From the NCBI GenBank assembly GCA_963831105.1, contig CAWHOS010000004.1, positions 62,001 to 126,000 of the forward strand: a stretch of DNA of 64,000 nucleotides, in the 5' to 3' direction. A program made the position numbers and the translations under genes. The notes below the pieces were generated by a model. The model made no database searches. It was not told where the DNA came from and was given only the letters and a program-made list of their open reading frames with translations. This DNA comes from DATFQI01 sp963831105. Its GTDB lineage: Bacteria > Actinomycetota > Thermoleophilia > Solirubrobacterales > Solirubrobacteraceae. Shown piece after piece: positions 44,214 to 52,021 of the stretch (within the stretch, counting starts at the first letter, position 1; each line of letters opens with the position of its first letter).

Positions 44214-45776
44214 ATGGAAGAGCCGGCACGGACGTTCGAGGTCGGAGAATCCTTCGCCCGCATCCTCACCGAGACCACCCAGTCGCTCGTCTGCGTGCTC
44301 GACCGCGACGGGCGGATCCTGCTCTTCAACGAGGCCTGCGAGCGGGCGACGGGCTACCGGCGCGAGGAGGTCATCGGCCGCGACGCGCGCGACCTGGTGA
44401 TCCCGAACGAGGAGCGCGAGGCGTTCGGCGAGTTCCTGACCTTCGTCTGGCGGACCGGCGCGCCCAGCCCGCAGGTCGGGCACTGGCGGACCAAGCAGGG
44501 CCGGCTGCGGCTGATCGCCTGGTCCAACCACCCGATGCCCGGCCCCGACGGGGCTCCAGCCGCGCTGGTGACGACGGGCATCGACCTCACCGATCGCGAG
44601 AGCCCGAGCCGCGGCGTCGAGGGCGCGCTCGCCGCCGACCCCGGCGAGAAGCTCGCTGAGATCGGCCGCCTGGCGACCGAGCAGCGCGCGCTGCGGCGGG
44701 TGGCGACGCTGGTCGCCTCGGAGGTCAGCCCGGAGCGCGTGTTCACCGCGGTCTCCGAGGGCTGCGCCCGCGTGCTGGAGGTCAACGCCTCGACGGTCGT
44801 GCGCTACGAGGGCGACGGGACCGCCACGGTGCTCGGCCGCCACAACCGCGACAGCATCGACGTCTTCCGCGTCGGCGAGCGGATCCGGGCCGACGAGGAC
44901 TCCGCCCTGGCGCGGGTGCGGCGCACCGCCGCCCCCGCGCGGATCGACGACTGGGGCGGCTTGGAGGGCGACATCAGGGAGGCGATGTTCCGCACGGGCT
45001 ACCGCTCGACCGCGGCGGCGCCGATCGTCGTCGCCGGCGCGCTCTGGGGCGCGGTGGCGATCGCCAGCGAGGATCCGCTGCCGCCCGACAGCGAGAACCG
45101 CCTCGGCGCGTTCTGCGAGCTGGCCTCGCTGGCCGTCGCGAGCGCCCAGGCGCGCGCGGACCTCTCCGCCTCGCGCGCCCGCGTCGTGCGGGCGGGCGAC
45201 GAGCAGCGCCGCCGGCTCGAGCGCAACCTCCACGACGGCGCCCAGCAGCGGCTCGTGTCCGTCGCGCTGATGCTGCGGCTCGCGCGCGCCAAGCTCGGCG
45301 AGGGCGAGGCGGCCGCGGCCAAGCTGCTCGACGACGCCTCGCGCGAGCTCGACACCGGGCTGGCCGAGCTGCGCGAGCTCGCGCGCGGCCTGCACCCCGC
45401 GGTGCTCAGCGACCACGGCCTGCTGCGCGCGCTCGAGGCGCTGACCGCGCGGCTGCCGGTGCCCGTGGACATCGACGTGGAGCTCGACGAGCGCCCACCG
45501 CCGGACGTCGAGGCGACCGCCTACTACATCGCCGCGGAGGCGCTGACCAACGTCGCCCGGCACGCTGAGGCGTCAGAGGCCGGCGTCAAGGTCCGGGGCG
45601 GCGACGAGGTGCTGCGCATCGAGATCGCCGACGACGGCAAGGGCGGCGCGGACGCCGCGGCCGGCACCGGCCTGCTGGGCCTGCGCGACCGCGCGGAGGC
45701 GGCGGGCGGCACGCTCGGGATCGCCAGCCCGCCCGGCAGCGGGACGGTCGTCGTGGCGAGCCTGCCGCTCGGCTAG
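44214..45776 (+). CDS. PAS-GAF sensor histidine kinase (NarL/DesK type)
   Basis: 520 residues, soluble. PAS at ~20-130 (LVCVLDRDGRILLFNEACERATGY, EEVIGRDARDLVIP), GAF at ~165-310 (VFTAVSEGCARVLEVNAS, AAPIVVAGALWGAVAIA), then HisKA_3 dimerisation with the phospho-His in RRRLERNLHDGAQQRL and an HATPase (YYIAAEALTNVARHAEA, IEIADDGKGG, TGLLGLRDRAEAAGG). No response regulator is encoded nearby, so it is an orphan here. Confidence 0.92.
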   Translation: MEEPARTFEVGESFARILTETTQSLVCVLDRDGRILLFNEACERATGYRREEVIGRDARDLVIPNEEREAFGEFLTFVWRTGAPSPQVGHWRTKQGRLRLIAWSNHPMPGPDGAPAALVTTGIDLTDRESPSRGVEGALAADPGEKLAEIGRLATEQRALRRVATLVASEVSPERVFTAVSEGCARVLEVNASTVVRYEGDGTATVLGRHNRDSIDVFRVGERIRADEDSALARVRRTAAPARIDDWGGLEGDIREAMFRTGYRSTAAAPIVVAGALWGAVAIASEDPLPPDSENRLGAFCELASLAVASAQARADLSASRARVVRAGDEQRRRLERNLHDGAQQRLVSVALMLRLARAKLGEGEAAAAKLLDDASRELDTGLAELRELARGLHPAVLSDHGLLRALEALTARLPVPVDIDVELDERPPPDVEATAYYIAAEALTNVARHAEASEAGVKVRGGDEVLRIEIADDGKGGADAAAGTGLLGLRDRAEAAGGTLGIASPPGSGTVVVASLPLG

Positions 45777-45822
45777 CCCGGATCCACCGATCGTCGTGGA
45801 TGGCTCGGCGCCGTGGGCTGAG

Positions 45823-46176
45823 TCAGAGCAGCTTGCCGAGCGGCCCGAGGTCGAGGTTGAGGTCCTCCGCCTCCAGGCCGAAGTGCTCGCGCAGCTCCTC
45901 CATCCGGCGGTCGAGCTCCATGAACGTCGTACCGAGCCGCTCGATCTGCTCGTCGCTCAGCCCGCCACCGTCGATCCGGCGCAGCGCCTGGCGCTCCATC
46001 AGCTGCCGCAGCAGCTCCACGATCGTGAGCACGAGCTGGGCCAGCCCCTGCTCGACCGACTCCGGGTCGGCGTCGATGCGGCGGCTGAGCGCCTTCCCGA
46101 GGTGCGGGAGCTCGCGCGCGAACGGATCGAGCTTGCCGTCGAGCGGGCCGGCCAGGACCTTGCTCTTGCCGTTCAT
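45823..46176 (-). CDS. gvpK: Gas vesicle protein GvpK
   Basis: 117 residues of the GvpK family: VEQGLAQLVLTIVELLRQLMERQALRRIDGGGLSDEQIERLG followed by a helix and a C-terminal EDLNLDLGPLGKLL. A conserved accessory protein needed for vesicle formation or growth. The ATG at 46176 overlaps the upstream gvpF/L stop (4 bp). Last gene of the gas vesicle operon; a weak hairpin (45782-45801) follows. Confidence 0.93.
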   Translation of the reverse strand: MNGKSKVLAGPLDGKLDPFARELPHLGKALSRRIDADPESVEQGLAQLVLTIVELLRQLMERQALRRIDGGGLSDEQIERLGTTFMELDRRMEELREHFGLEAEDLNLDLGPLGKLL

Positions 46177-46730
46177 CGCTCCGGCGCCTCGGCGAACGAG
46201 TACGGGGGCCACGGCCCGGTGCACAGGATGCTGAGCTCGGGGTGCTCGTGCTGGAGCGCGCGGACGGCGGCGACGAAGCCGTCGACCTCCGCGTCGTCGA
46301 CGAGGTAGGCGGCGCGCAGCAGCTCGGGCCCCGCGTGGAGAGCGTGCTCGCGGGCCGCCGCGGCCAGCCGCTCGTGCACGGCCTCGGGTGCGCCCGGACC
46401 CGGTGCCGGGTCGCCGGCCGCGACGGCGCGCACCGACACCTCGACGGCGCCGCGCACGCGCTCCAGCGCGGCCGCCAGCTCGCCGGCGCGCGGCGCCACG
46501 GCCGCCGCCGCGGCGGCGTCGTCCTCGACGCGGGTGCCGTAGCGGATCGGCAGCAGCGCGCGCTCGCGCATCAGGTCCTCGAGCAGCGACTCGCGCTGCC
46601 AGAGGGCCTCGGCGTCGGCCTCCCCCTCCTCCGCGGGTGCCACGACGACGCCCACCTCGCCGGCGGGCACGAGCCGCAGCGGCGAGCGCAGCGGCGACGG
46701 GTCGTCGGTGATGGCCAGCAGCTCGATCAT
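46173..46730 (-). CDS. Gas vesicle protein, GvpF/GvpL family (short member)
   Basis: 185 residues. GvpF/L fold: N-terminal LLAITDDPSPLR, LEDLMRERALLPIRYGTRVED (the conserved P-hydrophobic-R-x-G strand), LERVRGAVEVSVRA and the C-terminal hallmark GPWPPYSF. Shorter than the usual ~250 residues, with a reduced middle. Third gvpF/L copy of the cluster; coupled by ATGA to the small gvpA-family gene upstream. Confidence 0.88.
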   Translation of the reverse strand: MIELLAITDDPSPLRSPLRLVPAGEVGVVVAPAEEGEADAEALWQRESLLEDLMRERALLPIRYGTRVEDDAAAAAAVAPRAGELAAALERVRGAVEVSVRAVAAGDPAPGPGAPEAVHERLAAAAREHALHAGPELLRAAYLVDDAEVDGFVAAVRALQHEHPELSILCTGPWPPYSFAEAPER

Positions 46731-46897
46731 TTCGGGCGCGCGGTCTCCACCGAGCTCACCAGCGCGCGCAGGGAGACGTGCACGAGGTCGACGTCGGCCA
46801 CCGCCAGGGTGATCTCGCCCGCGATGACGACGCCGCCGCCGAGCAGGCGGTCGAGCAGGTCGACGAGCGCCACTTCGCGTTCGGCGATGGCGCTCAC
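46727..46897 (-). CDS. Short GvpA/S-family gas vesicle protein
   Basis: 56 residues spanning essentially only the GvpA core: ALVDLLDRLLGGGVVIAGEITLAVADVDLVHVSLRALVSSVE. Helix-strand-strand-helix pattern as in the shell protein GvpA but without the C-terminal tail; comparable to GvpS/GvpM minor proteins, probably nucleating or capping the shell. GTG start; overlaps both neighbours (GTGA, ATGA). Confidence 0.85.
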   Translation of the reverse strand: MSAIAEREVALVDLLDRLLGGGVVIAGEITLAVADVDLVHVSLRALVSSVETARPK

Positions 46898-47673
46898 GCC
46901 GCCTCCGGGACGAACGAGTACGGCGGGAACGGGCCGGCGAGCGCGATCCGGGCGCCGTGGCCCTGCTCGCGCTCCTCCAGGGCGGCGACGAGCGCGCGCA
47001 GGTCGGCGGCCCGGTCCCGCTCCACCAGGTAGGCCCCGTTGAGCACCATGTCGCCCTCGAGGCCGGACAGCTCGCGGTTCTGGGCGGGCAGCACGCGCGC
47101 CGCGACGGCGACCTCCTGCACGTGTGCGTGGACGTCCTCGGCCAGCCCTGCCGCGCGGTCGTCCGCCTCGGCGCGCCGGCGGCGCTCCTCGCGGCGGCGC
47201 ATCAGGTAGTCGGTGCCGCTGCCGACCTCCGCGGCCGCCTCCTCCGGCGCGGGCGCGCTCCCGAGCTCGCGGTCGATCAGCAGCTTCACCGACCACTCCT
47301 CGCGGCCGGCCAGCAGGTCGAGCGCCCCGGCGAGCGCTTCGCGGCGGTCCTCGAGCATGCGCCGCGCGCCGTCCTCGCCGGCGAAGATCGTGGCGAGCCG
47401 CAGCGGGACCACCGGCGCAGCCTGGAAGGCCGCGGCGATCGCCGCCTCATGGGCGCGCGCGACGCGCTCGAGCCAGGCGAAGTCGTTCAGGTTGCGTCGC
47501 AGCGGCTCCTCGCCGAACTCGGCGAGCGGCACGTGGCTGACGAGCAGCGCGAGCCCGCCGTCGCGCAGCCAGGTCAACTCGTGGTCCGGATGCACCCCGG
47601 GGCCGCCTTCCGCGAGCGCGGCTTCGTCGCGCGCCACGCAGTAGGCCCACAGCCCGTCGGGCTCAGCCTCCAC
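46894..47673 (-). CDS. Gas vesicle protein, GvpF/GvpL family (full length)
   Basis: 259 residues, both domains present: WAYCVARDEAAL, GLALLVSHVPLAEFGEE, HEAAIAAAFQAAPVVPLRLATIF, WSVKLLIDRELG, and the end VERDRAADLRALVAALEE ... GPFPPYSFVPEA. The middle has a charged helix (YLMRRREERRRRAEADDRAA). GvpF lies on the gas-facing or assembly side in cyanobacteria and haloarchaea. GTG start overlaps the gvpJ-like stop by 11 bp. Confidence 0.92.
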   Translation of the reverse strand: MEAEPDGLWAYCVARDEAALAEGGPGVHPDHELTWLRDGGLALLVSHVPLAEFGEEPLRRNLNDFAWLERVARAHEAAIAAAFQAAPVVPLRLATIFAGEDGARRMLEDRREALAGALDLLAGREEWSVKLLIDRELGSAPAPEEAAAEVGSGTDYLMRRREERRRRAEADDRAAGLAEDVHAHVQEVAVAARVLPAQNRELSGLEGDMVLNGAYLVERDRAADLRALVAALEEREQGHGARIALAGPFPPYSFVPEAA

Positions 47674-48031
47674 CGCCGCCCTCGCCGATCAGGCGCTCGA
47701 GCCGATCCAGGCGCTCGCGCAGCTCGCGGTTCTCCTCCTCGAGCTGCTTCATGTTGCCGTTCTCCACGCCCTCCTGGTCGTCGACCCGCTGCAGCGTGGG
47801 GTCGCCCTCCCACCAGTTGATCCCCATCTCGCGCGCCTTGTCGACCGAGGCGATCAGCAGCCGCAGCTTGATCGTCAGCAGCTCGATGTCGAGCAGGTTG
47901 ATCTGGATGTCGCCCGCGATGACGATGCCCTTGTCGAGCACCCGCTCGAGGATGTCGGCGAGGCTGGCGCCGCTCTCGGGCCGGCCGGGAAGGCCTTGGG
48001 CCCCGCGCGCGCCGAGGGGGGCGGAGCTCAT
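47663..48031 (-). CDS. gvpJ: GvpJ-like gas vesicle protein (GvpA family with coiled-coil tail)
   Basis: 122 residues. GvpA-type core at ~20-75 (LADILERVLDKGIVIAGDI, INLLDIELLTIKLRLLIASVDKA) followed by GINWWEGDPTLQ and a C-terminal coiled coil (QLEEENRELRERLDRLERL). The WW-containing tail is typical of GvpJ minor shell proteins that set vesicle shape or tip structure. ATGA overlap with gvpO upstream. Confidence 0.85.
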   Translation of the reverse strand: MSSAPLGARGAQGLPGRPESGASLADILERVLDKGIVIAGDIQINLLDIELLTIKLRLLIASVDKAREMGINWWEGDPTLQRVDDQEGVENGNMKQLEEENRELRERLDRLERLIGEGGGGG

Positions 48032-48318
48032 CGGTTCTCCGCTTCGCCGCGGAGGTAACGGCGATCGCGTTTGTAGCCGAGCAGACCGCCCCCGTCGTCG
48101 AGCTGCACGACGTAGCTGGCCATCACGTCGGTCGTGTTCGGGATGCGCGTGAGCTCGCACACCTCGACGGAGACCAGCCAGGTCTCGCCGTCCCACTGCA
48201 GGCCGCTGACCGTCTCGGGGTCGAAGCCCGTCATGTCCTTGACCGTCGCCCTCGCCTCGAGGGCGAGATCGCGGGCCGACATCCGGTTGTTGGTGGACCC
48301 GTCGTCTTCTTCGCTCAT
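48028..48318 (-). CDS. gvpO: Gas vesicle protein GvpO
   Basis: 96 residues. GvpO family: ARDLALEARATVKDMTGFDPETVSGLQWDGETWLVSVEVCELTRIPNTTDVMASYVV spans the conserved WxV..VE and IP...D elements (given here as landmarks: WLVSVEVCELTRIP, YVVQLDDGGGLLGYKRDRRY). Proposed regulatory or assembly role; in Streptomyces-type clusters gvpO is usually next to gvpA. Overlaps gvpG and gvpJ by 4 bp each. Confidence 0.9.
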   Translation of the reverse strand: MSEEDDGSTNNRMSARDLALEARATVKDMTGFDPETVSGLQWDGETWLVSVEVCELTRIPNTTDVMASYVVQLDDGGGLLGYKRDRRYLRGEAENR

Positions 48319-48548
48319 CGTGCTCTGCCCTCCAGGAGCCGCTCGATCAGGGCGTCCTCGGCCGCGTCGGCCTCCGCCTCGTCGATCGTACCCGCCTGGC
48401 GCGCCGCGTCGATGTCACGCAGCTGCGCCTGGATCGCGGCCTCGTCGTAGTACTCCGCCTCGGCCTGCGCCTGGATCTGCTCGGCGATCCACACCGTGCC
48501 GAGCACGGGCGAGAGCGGGAGCTTGAGCAGGCCGCTGATCAGGCCCAT
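48315..48548 (-). CDS. gvpG: Gas vesicle protein GvpG
   Basis: 77 residues: MGLISGLLKLPLSPVLGTVWI then a long acidic helix (AEQIQAQAEAEYYDEAAIQ, LRDIDAARQAGTIDEAEAD). Typical GvpG: hydrophobic N-terminus plus amphipathic helix, an assembly accessory. Start overlaps the upstream gvpF/L stop by 10 bp. Confidence 0.92.
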   Translation of the reverse strand: MGLISGLLKLPLSPVLGTVWIAEQIQAQAEAEYYDEAAIQAQLRDIDAARQAGTIDEAEADAAEDALIERLLEGRAR

Positions 48549-49264
48549 GCGTGCTCCTCCTCGGCCACGAAGCTGTAGGGCGGCAGCGGCCCGAGCAGCC
48601 GCAGCTCGACGCGGTCCCCGAGCTCCTCCGCGGCGGCGTCGACCGCCTCGGCGAACTCCGCCGTCCGGGCGCGCTCGACGAGGAAGGCCGAGTTGACGGC
48701 GGTCTGCAGGCCGCCGGCGGGCTCACGGCTCGCCGCCACGGCGAGCGGATCCAGTTGCGCGTGCAGGCGGCTCGCGTCGTGCTCGCGGAGGCGGTCGACC
48801 TCGGAGGCGACGAGCTCGCCGAGCCGGATCCGCTCGTTGCGCCCCGCGGCCTCCGAGAGCCCGCGGACCCGCTCGCGCAGGCGCGCGACGGCCGGTGAGC
48901 CCTCCACGACGGCGCGCAGCAGGCGCGGCTCGTCGTAGGCGCCCTTCACGGAGAGCTGGACCTTGCCGTCGAGAGCGGCGAGCTGGGCCACCAGCTGCTC
49001 CCGGCGCGGGGCCAGGAACTCGGTGGCGACCGTCTCGTCGCCGGCCATCGCGGTGCCGAACTGCACCGGCACGACCGTGGCCGTCGCCGCGACGGCCTCG
49101 AGCACGTCCCAGTGGCGGCGCATCAGCGCGGCCGCGCGGGTCTCGGCGGCGGCGTCGGTGACGATCGCCACCAATCCGCCGTGGGCGACGGCGCGCGCGC
49201 CGGCTCCCTCGATCGCGGCGCGCGCGTCCTCCGTGGCCACCCCGTGGACGTGGACCTCACTCAT
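48539..49264 (-). CDS. Gas vesicle protein, GvpF/GvpL family (gvpA-proximal copy)
   Basis: 241 residues. EVHVHGVATEDARAAIEG, LVAIVTDAAAE, VLEAVAATATVVPVQFGTAM (PVQFG strand), LDGKVQLSVKGAYDE, GLQTAVNSAFLVERA and the terminal GPLPPYSFVAEE. ATG 49264 is chosen; an adjacent in-frame ATG at 49267 is equivalent. Being next to gvpA, it corresponds in position to gvpF of Streptomyces clusters. Confidence 0.9.
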   Translation of the reverse strand: MSEVHVHGVATEDARAAIEGAGARAVAHGGLVAIVTDAAAETRAAALMRRHWDVLEAVAATATVVPVQFGTAMAGDETVATEFLAPRREQLVAQLAALDGKVQLSVKGAYDEPRLLRAVVEGSPAVARLRERVRGLSEAAGRNERIRLGELVASEVDRLREHDASRLHAQLDPLAVAASREPAGGLQTAVNSAFLVERARTAEFAEAVDAAAEELGDRVELRLLGPLPPYSFVAEEEHAWA

Positions 49265-49664
49265 CATCAGCGCTGCGGCGCGTACGCGAGCGCGAGCTCG
49301 TCGTCCGCTTGCGGCGGCTGCTGCTGTCGTCGTCACCGCCGCCGGGCAGCTTCTCCTTGACGCCCTCGAGTGCGCCCTTGGTCTTGCTCTTGGCGCCGCC
49401 CTCCGTCATGCCCTCCATGAGCTCGGGCAGTCCGGCGCCGCCGTCCTCGGAGATGTCCAGCCGGTTGACGGCCTCCGCGAAGCGCAGGTACGTGTCGACG
49501 CTCGCGATGACGATCCGTGCGTCGATCGTGATCAGCTCGATGCCGATCAGCGAGATGCGGACGTAGGCGTCGATCACGAGGCCCTTGTCGAGGATCACCT
49601 CGATGACGTCCGCGAGGCCACTCGGTTTCGGGCGTTCCAGGTAGCCGCCTTGTGCTGCTGCCAT
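49257..49664 (-). CDS. gvpA: Major gas vesicle shell protein GvpA (extended C-terminus)
   Basis: 135 residues. GvpA core at ~12-75: SGLADVIEVILDKGLVIDAYV, RISLIGIELITIDARIVIAS, VDTYLRFAEAVNRL. The shell-forming protein normally ends soon after; here a ~55-residue polar tail (LPELMEGMTEGGAKSKTKGALEG, then Ser/Arg-rich) extends it, as seen in several actinobacteria. It should assemble the gas-permeable, water-excluding shell. Confidence 0.93.
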   Translation of the reverse strand: MAAAQGGYLERPKPSGLADVIEVILDKGLVIDAYVRISLIGIELITIDARIVIASVDTYLRFAEAVNRLDISEDGGAGLPELMEGMTEGGAKSKTKGALEGVKEKLPGGGDDDSSSRRKRTTSSRSRTRRSADDE

Positions 49665-49675
49665 TCGGATTCCTC

Positions 49676-49882
49676 CTAAGTCTCGCTGGTCTGCTGAGCG
49701 GGATCTGGCTGCTCAGGCCGGTCAAGGAGCTGCGTGCGGATCTGCGAGCGGTTCTTGGCGAGCGCTCGCGAGATCTTCAGCTTTCGCAGGCCGTGCAGGT
49801 AGCCGATGCACCAGTCGAGCTGCTGCAGGGCATCCTCCGCCGCGCGCCGGTAGCGCTCCGTCTCGTCGTCGCGGGAAGGCAT
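49676..49882 (-). CDS. Gas-vesicle-locus small helical protein
   Basis: 68 residues, no named family. Acidic N-terminus then QQLDWCIGYLHGLRKLKISRALAKNRSQI, an amphipathic helix with a single Cys and many basic residues. It sits between gvpA (11 bp downstream) and the acidic-repeat gene (3 bp upstream) on the same strand, so it is a member of the gas vesicle operon. Possibly an assembly or cargo factor (inference). Confidence 0.75.
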   Translation of the reverse strand: MPSRDDETERYRRAAEDALQQLDWCIGYLHGLRKLKISRALAKNRSQIRTQLLDRPEQPDPAQQTSET

Positions 49883-49885
49883 GGC

Positions 49886-50488
49886 TCAGCGACGCCCCAC
49901 TGGTGTGCGGCGCTTGCTCGGGCGCTCGGGGAGATCGGCCTCGTCGATGTCGTCGTCGTCCGGGTGGACCGGCGGCTCCGACGCGGCGCTGTGCTCCTCG
50001 ACGTCGTCCTCGTCCTCGTCGAAATCCTCGTCCTCCTCGGCGACGGGCTCCTCTTCGTCCTCTTCGGCGACGGGCTCTTCTTCCTCGTCCTCCTCGAAGT
50101 CCTCGTCCTCCTCGGCGACAGGCTCTTCCTCTTCCTCGAAGTCCTCGTCCTCCTCGGCGACGGGCTCTTCTTCCTCGTCCTCCTCGAAGTCCTCGTCCTC
50201 CTCGGCGAGAGGCTCCTCGTCGTCCTCCTCGAGCTCCTCCTCGTCGTCGTAGGCCTCGTCCTCCTCGGGCTCGTCGTCGCTCTGCAGGCGCTCGCTGATG
50301 AAGCGGCGCCCGTTGAAGGCGACCTTGCCCGCGGTGTAGAGGACTGCACCCGTGGCGACGGCGCGCATGCCCGTCAGGCCCGGCTTCTTCTTAGCGTTCT
50401 CCTTGCCATCGTCGAGCGCCGCCACGAGCGCGGCGACCGCGACCCGCTTGACGTCATCGGCGTTGGGCTTTCCAACGATCTTCGCCAT
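49886..50488 (-). CDS. Acidic-repeat gas-vesicle accessory protein
   Basis: 200 residues. The N-terminal ~70 residues look structured (NADDVKRVAVAALVAALDDG, TGMRAVATGAVLYTAGKVAF with a hydrophobic helix), then ~100 residues almost wholly Asp/Glu built on EEPVAEEDEDFEED repeats, ending in a basic KRRTPVGRR tail. The ATG at 50488 is chosen for AGGAGA 5 bp before it. Looks like a membrane- or shell-anchored polyanion; a role in vesicle clustering or condensate formation is speculative. Confidence 0.75.
   Translation of the reverse strand: MAKIVGKPNADDVKRVAVAALVAALDDGKENAKKKPGLTGMRAVATGAVLYTAGKVAFNGRRFISERLQSDDEPEEDEAYDDEEELEEDDEEPLAEEDEDFEEDEEEEPVAEEDEDFEEEEEPVAEEDEDFEEDEEEEPVAEEDEEEPVAEEDEDFDEDEDDVEEHSAASEPPVHPDDDDIDEADLPERPSKRRTPVGRR
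50025..50220. repeat. Tandem ~45-bp coding repeats (acidic protein)
   Basis: About four copies of a CTC/CTT/TCG-rich unit; a 48-bp stretch at 50071-50118 recurs at 50161-50208 (period 90 = two units), with a 42-bp variant between. They encode the EEPVAEEDEDFEE blocks. Copy number may vary between strains. Confidence 0.8.
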
Positions 50489-50497
50489 CACGCTCTC

Positions 50498-50632
50498 CTA
50501 GCTCCGCAACAACTTGTAGGTGACCACCGCCGCGGCCGCACCGGCCACGACGGCCGCCAGGGCGGCTGTGACCGGCGACGGGTTGTCGCCGGACAGCCGC
50601 TTGGCGACCGCACCCTTGAGCAGATTCGCCAC
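50498..50632 (-). CDS. 44-residue single-helix protein in the gas vesicle locus
   Basis: GTG start (50632), one base after the SRPBCC gene stop; ends TAG 50498. MANLLKGAVAKRLSGDNPSP then a hydrophobic helix (VTAALAAVVAGAAAAVVTYK) and LLRS. Tail-anchored or membrane-inserted layout. The adjoining acidic-repeat gene begins 10 bp downstream, so it is within the operon. No family known to me. Confidence 0.65.
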   Translation of the reverse strand: MANLLKGAVAKRLSGDNPSPVTAALAAVVAGAAAAVVTYKLLRS

Positions 50633-50633
50633 C

Positions 50634-51737
50634 TCAGCTCCGGCTCGAGCTGCGGCGGCGCGTGCTCGACGAGCCCGACGAGCGCTTCGCCGACGAGCCC
50701 GACCCGTTGGCCGAGCCGCGCTTGCGCGCGGTCGACTTGCGCTTGGCCCGACGAGCTCGACGAGCTCGAGGCCTTCGCCTTGCCGTTGCCGCTGCCGTTG
50801 CCGTCCGACGAGGTCGAACGCGACGAGGACGAACGGGAGCTGGCGGCCGACTTCACGGGCCGCGCGCCGGCGCCCTTCTTGAAGCGCCCGGTGCGATCGC
50901 GCGGGAGCTCCTCGACCGGGACCGGCTCGTCTCGTCCTGGTCCTCGTCCTGGCCCTGGTCCTCGTCCTGGCTTCCGGTCCTGGTCCTGGCCTGTCCTCGT
51001 CCTCGCTGTCGTCGTCCTCGGACGCCTCGGCCTCGGCCTTCGCGTCCTCGATGTCGGAGTAGTCGCGCTCCTCGTCGTACTCGTCGTCGTGCGGCTCGAC
51101 GAGCTCGCCGTCCTCGATCACGCCGCGCCAGGCGCCGGTCTCGAGCTCCTGCATCTCGATGAACGCCTTGTAGCGGGCCAGGTCGGCGCGCACGGCGCGC
51201 TTGACGTGGCGCATGCCGCGGGCGGCCTTCTCGATCAGCGAGCCGGGGTCGACGTCGAGGTTGACCTCGATGCGGGTGAGGTTGGGCGCCAGCTCATGGA
51301 ACGTGACGACGCCCGAGTGGGTGATGCCCTGCGGACACCTTCCACTTGATCCGCTGGTCGGGGCGCTGGGTCTCGATGTTGGCCTTGAACTCCTTCGTCT
51401 TGCCCCAGATCTTCGTCGCGAAGGAGATCGAGCAGTCGTCCTCCTGCGTGACGCGGGTGACGCGGTGCATGAACTCCGGCCAGTCCTCGAACTGCGTGAA
51501 CTGGTTGTACGCCGTCTCGAGTGGCACGGCCACGTCGACCGACTGCTGCACCGGCATCCGCCGGCCCTTTCCGACTCCTGGCATGCCGCCCTTTCCGCCG
51601 CCGTCGCCGCCGCCGCCCGGGAGCAGGCCGCTCGCGGCCTCCTTCACCAGACCGCCGGCGCCGCCGGCCTCGTCGACCTTTTCGCTGACCGTGTCCTTCA
51701 AGTTCGAGCCGACCTTGTCGCCGGCCTTGGACGCCAT
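50634..51737 (-). CDS. SRPBCC-domain gas-vesicle accessory protein (about four frameshifts)
   Basis: About 365 residues after repair. Order: helical N-terminus (KAGDKVGSNLKDTVSEKVDEAG), Gly-rich linker, SRPBCC domain (VQQSVDVAVPLETAYNQFTQFEDWPEFM, KIWGKTKEFKANIETQRPDQRIKW, VVTFHELAPNLTRIEVNLD), then a long acidic and finally Ser/Lys/Arg-rich disordered tail ending TRRRSSSRS. Breaks near 51332, 50990, 50930 and 50747. Many actinobacterial gvp clusters carry such a cyclase-like protein; its role is unknown. Confidence 0.75.
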
Positions 51738-51759
51738 GCTGCCGCCGCCTTCGTCGGGC

Positions 51760-51981
51760 TCATGGCGTCGGCATCCCGCCGTTGCGGATCGCGTCGACGC
51801 CCTTCTTGGCGAGCGGCGCAGCGGCCGCCAGGCCGGCGCCGGCCGCGAGGCCCTTGGCGCCCGAGAACGGGCCCTTGCCGCCGCCCTTCGGCTTCGGCGA
51901 TACATCTCCGACGTTCTTGGCCACCTCGCGAACCGCGCTGGTCAGCGCGCTTCGGACGTGGTCACTCATGTCCTTCGACAT
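51760..51981 (-). CDS. Small leader protein of the gas vesicle operon
   Basis: 73 residues: charged helix (MSDHVRSALTSAVREVAKNVGD), Lys/Gly-rich linker (PKPKGGGKGPFSG), a small hydrophobic Ala/Gly helix (LAAGAGLAAAAPLAKKG) and NGGMPTP. First gene of the operon, 31 bp after the predicted promoter; GGGGAG 6 bp before the ATG. Similar in build to the other small accessory proteins here. Function unknown. Confidence 0.7.
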   Translation of the reverse strand: MSKDMSDHVRSALTSAVREVAKNVGDVSPKPKGGGKGPFSGAKGLAAGAGLAAAAPLAKKGVDAIRNGGMPTP

Positions 51982-52021
51982 TTGAATCTCCCCTACCTCG
52001 GTGTCGATTCTTTGTGTCGCC

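Noticed and set aside
50025..50220. Possible CRISPR-like or microsatellite repeat array
   Set aside because: The repeats have no unique spacers, keep a reading frame (period a multiple of 3) and encode an acidic protein segment.
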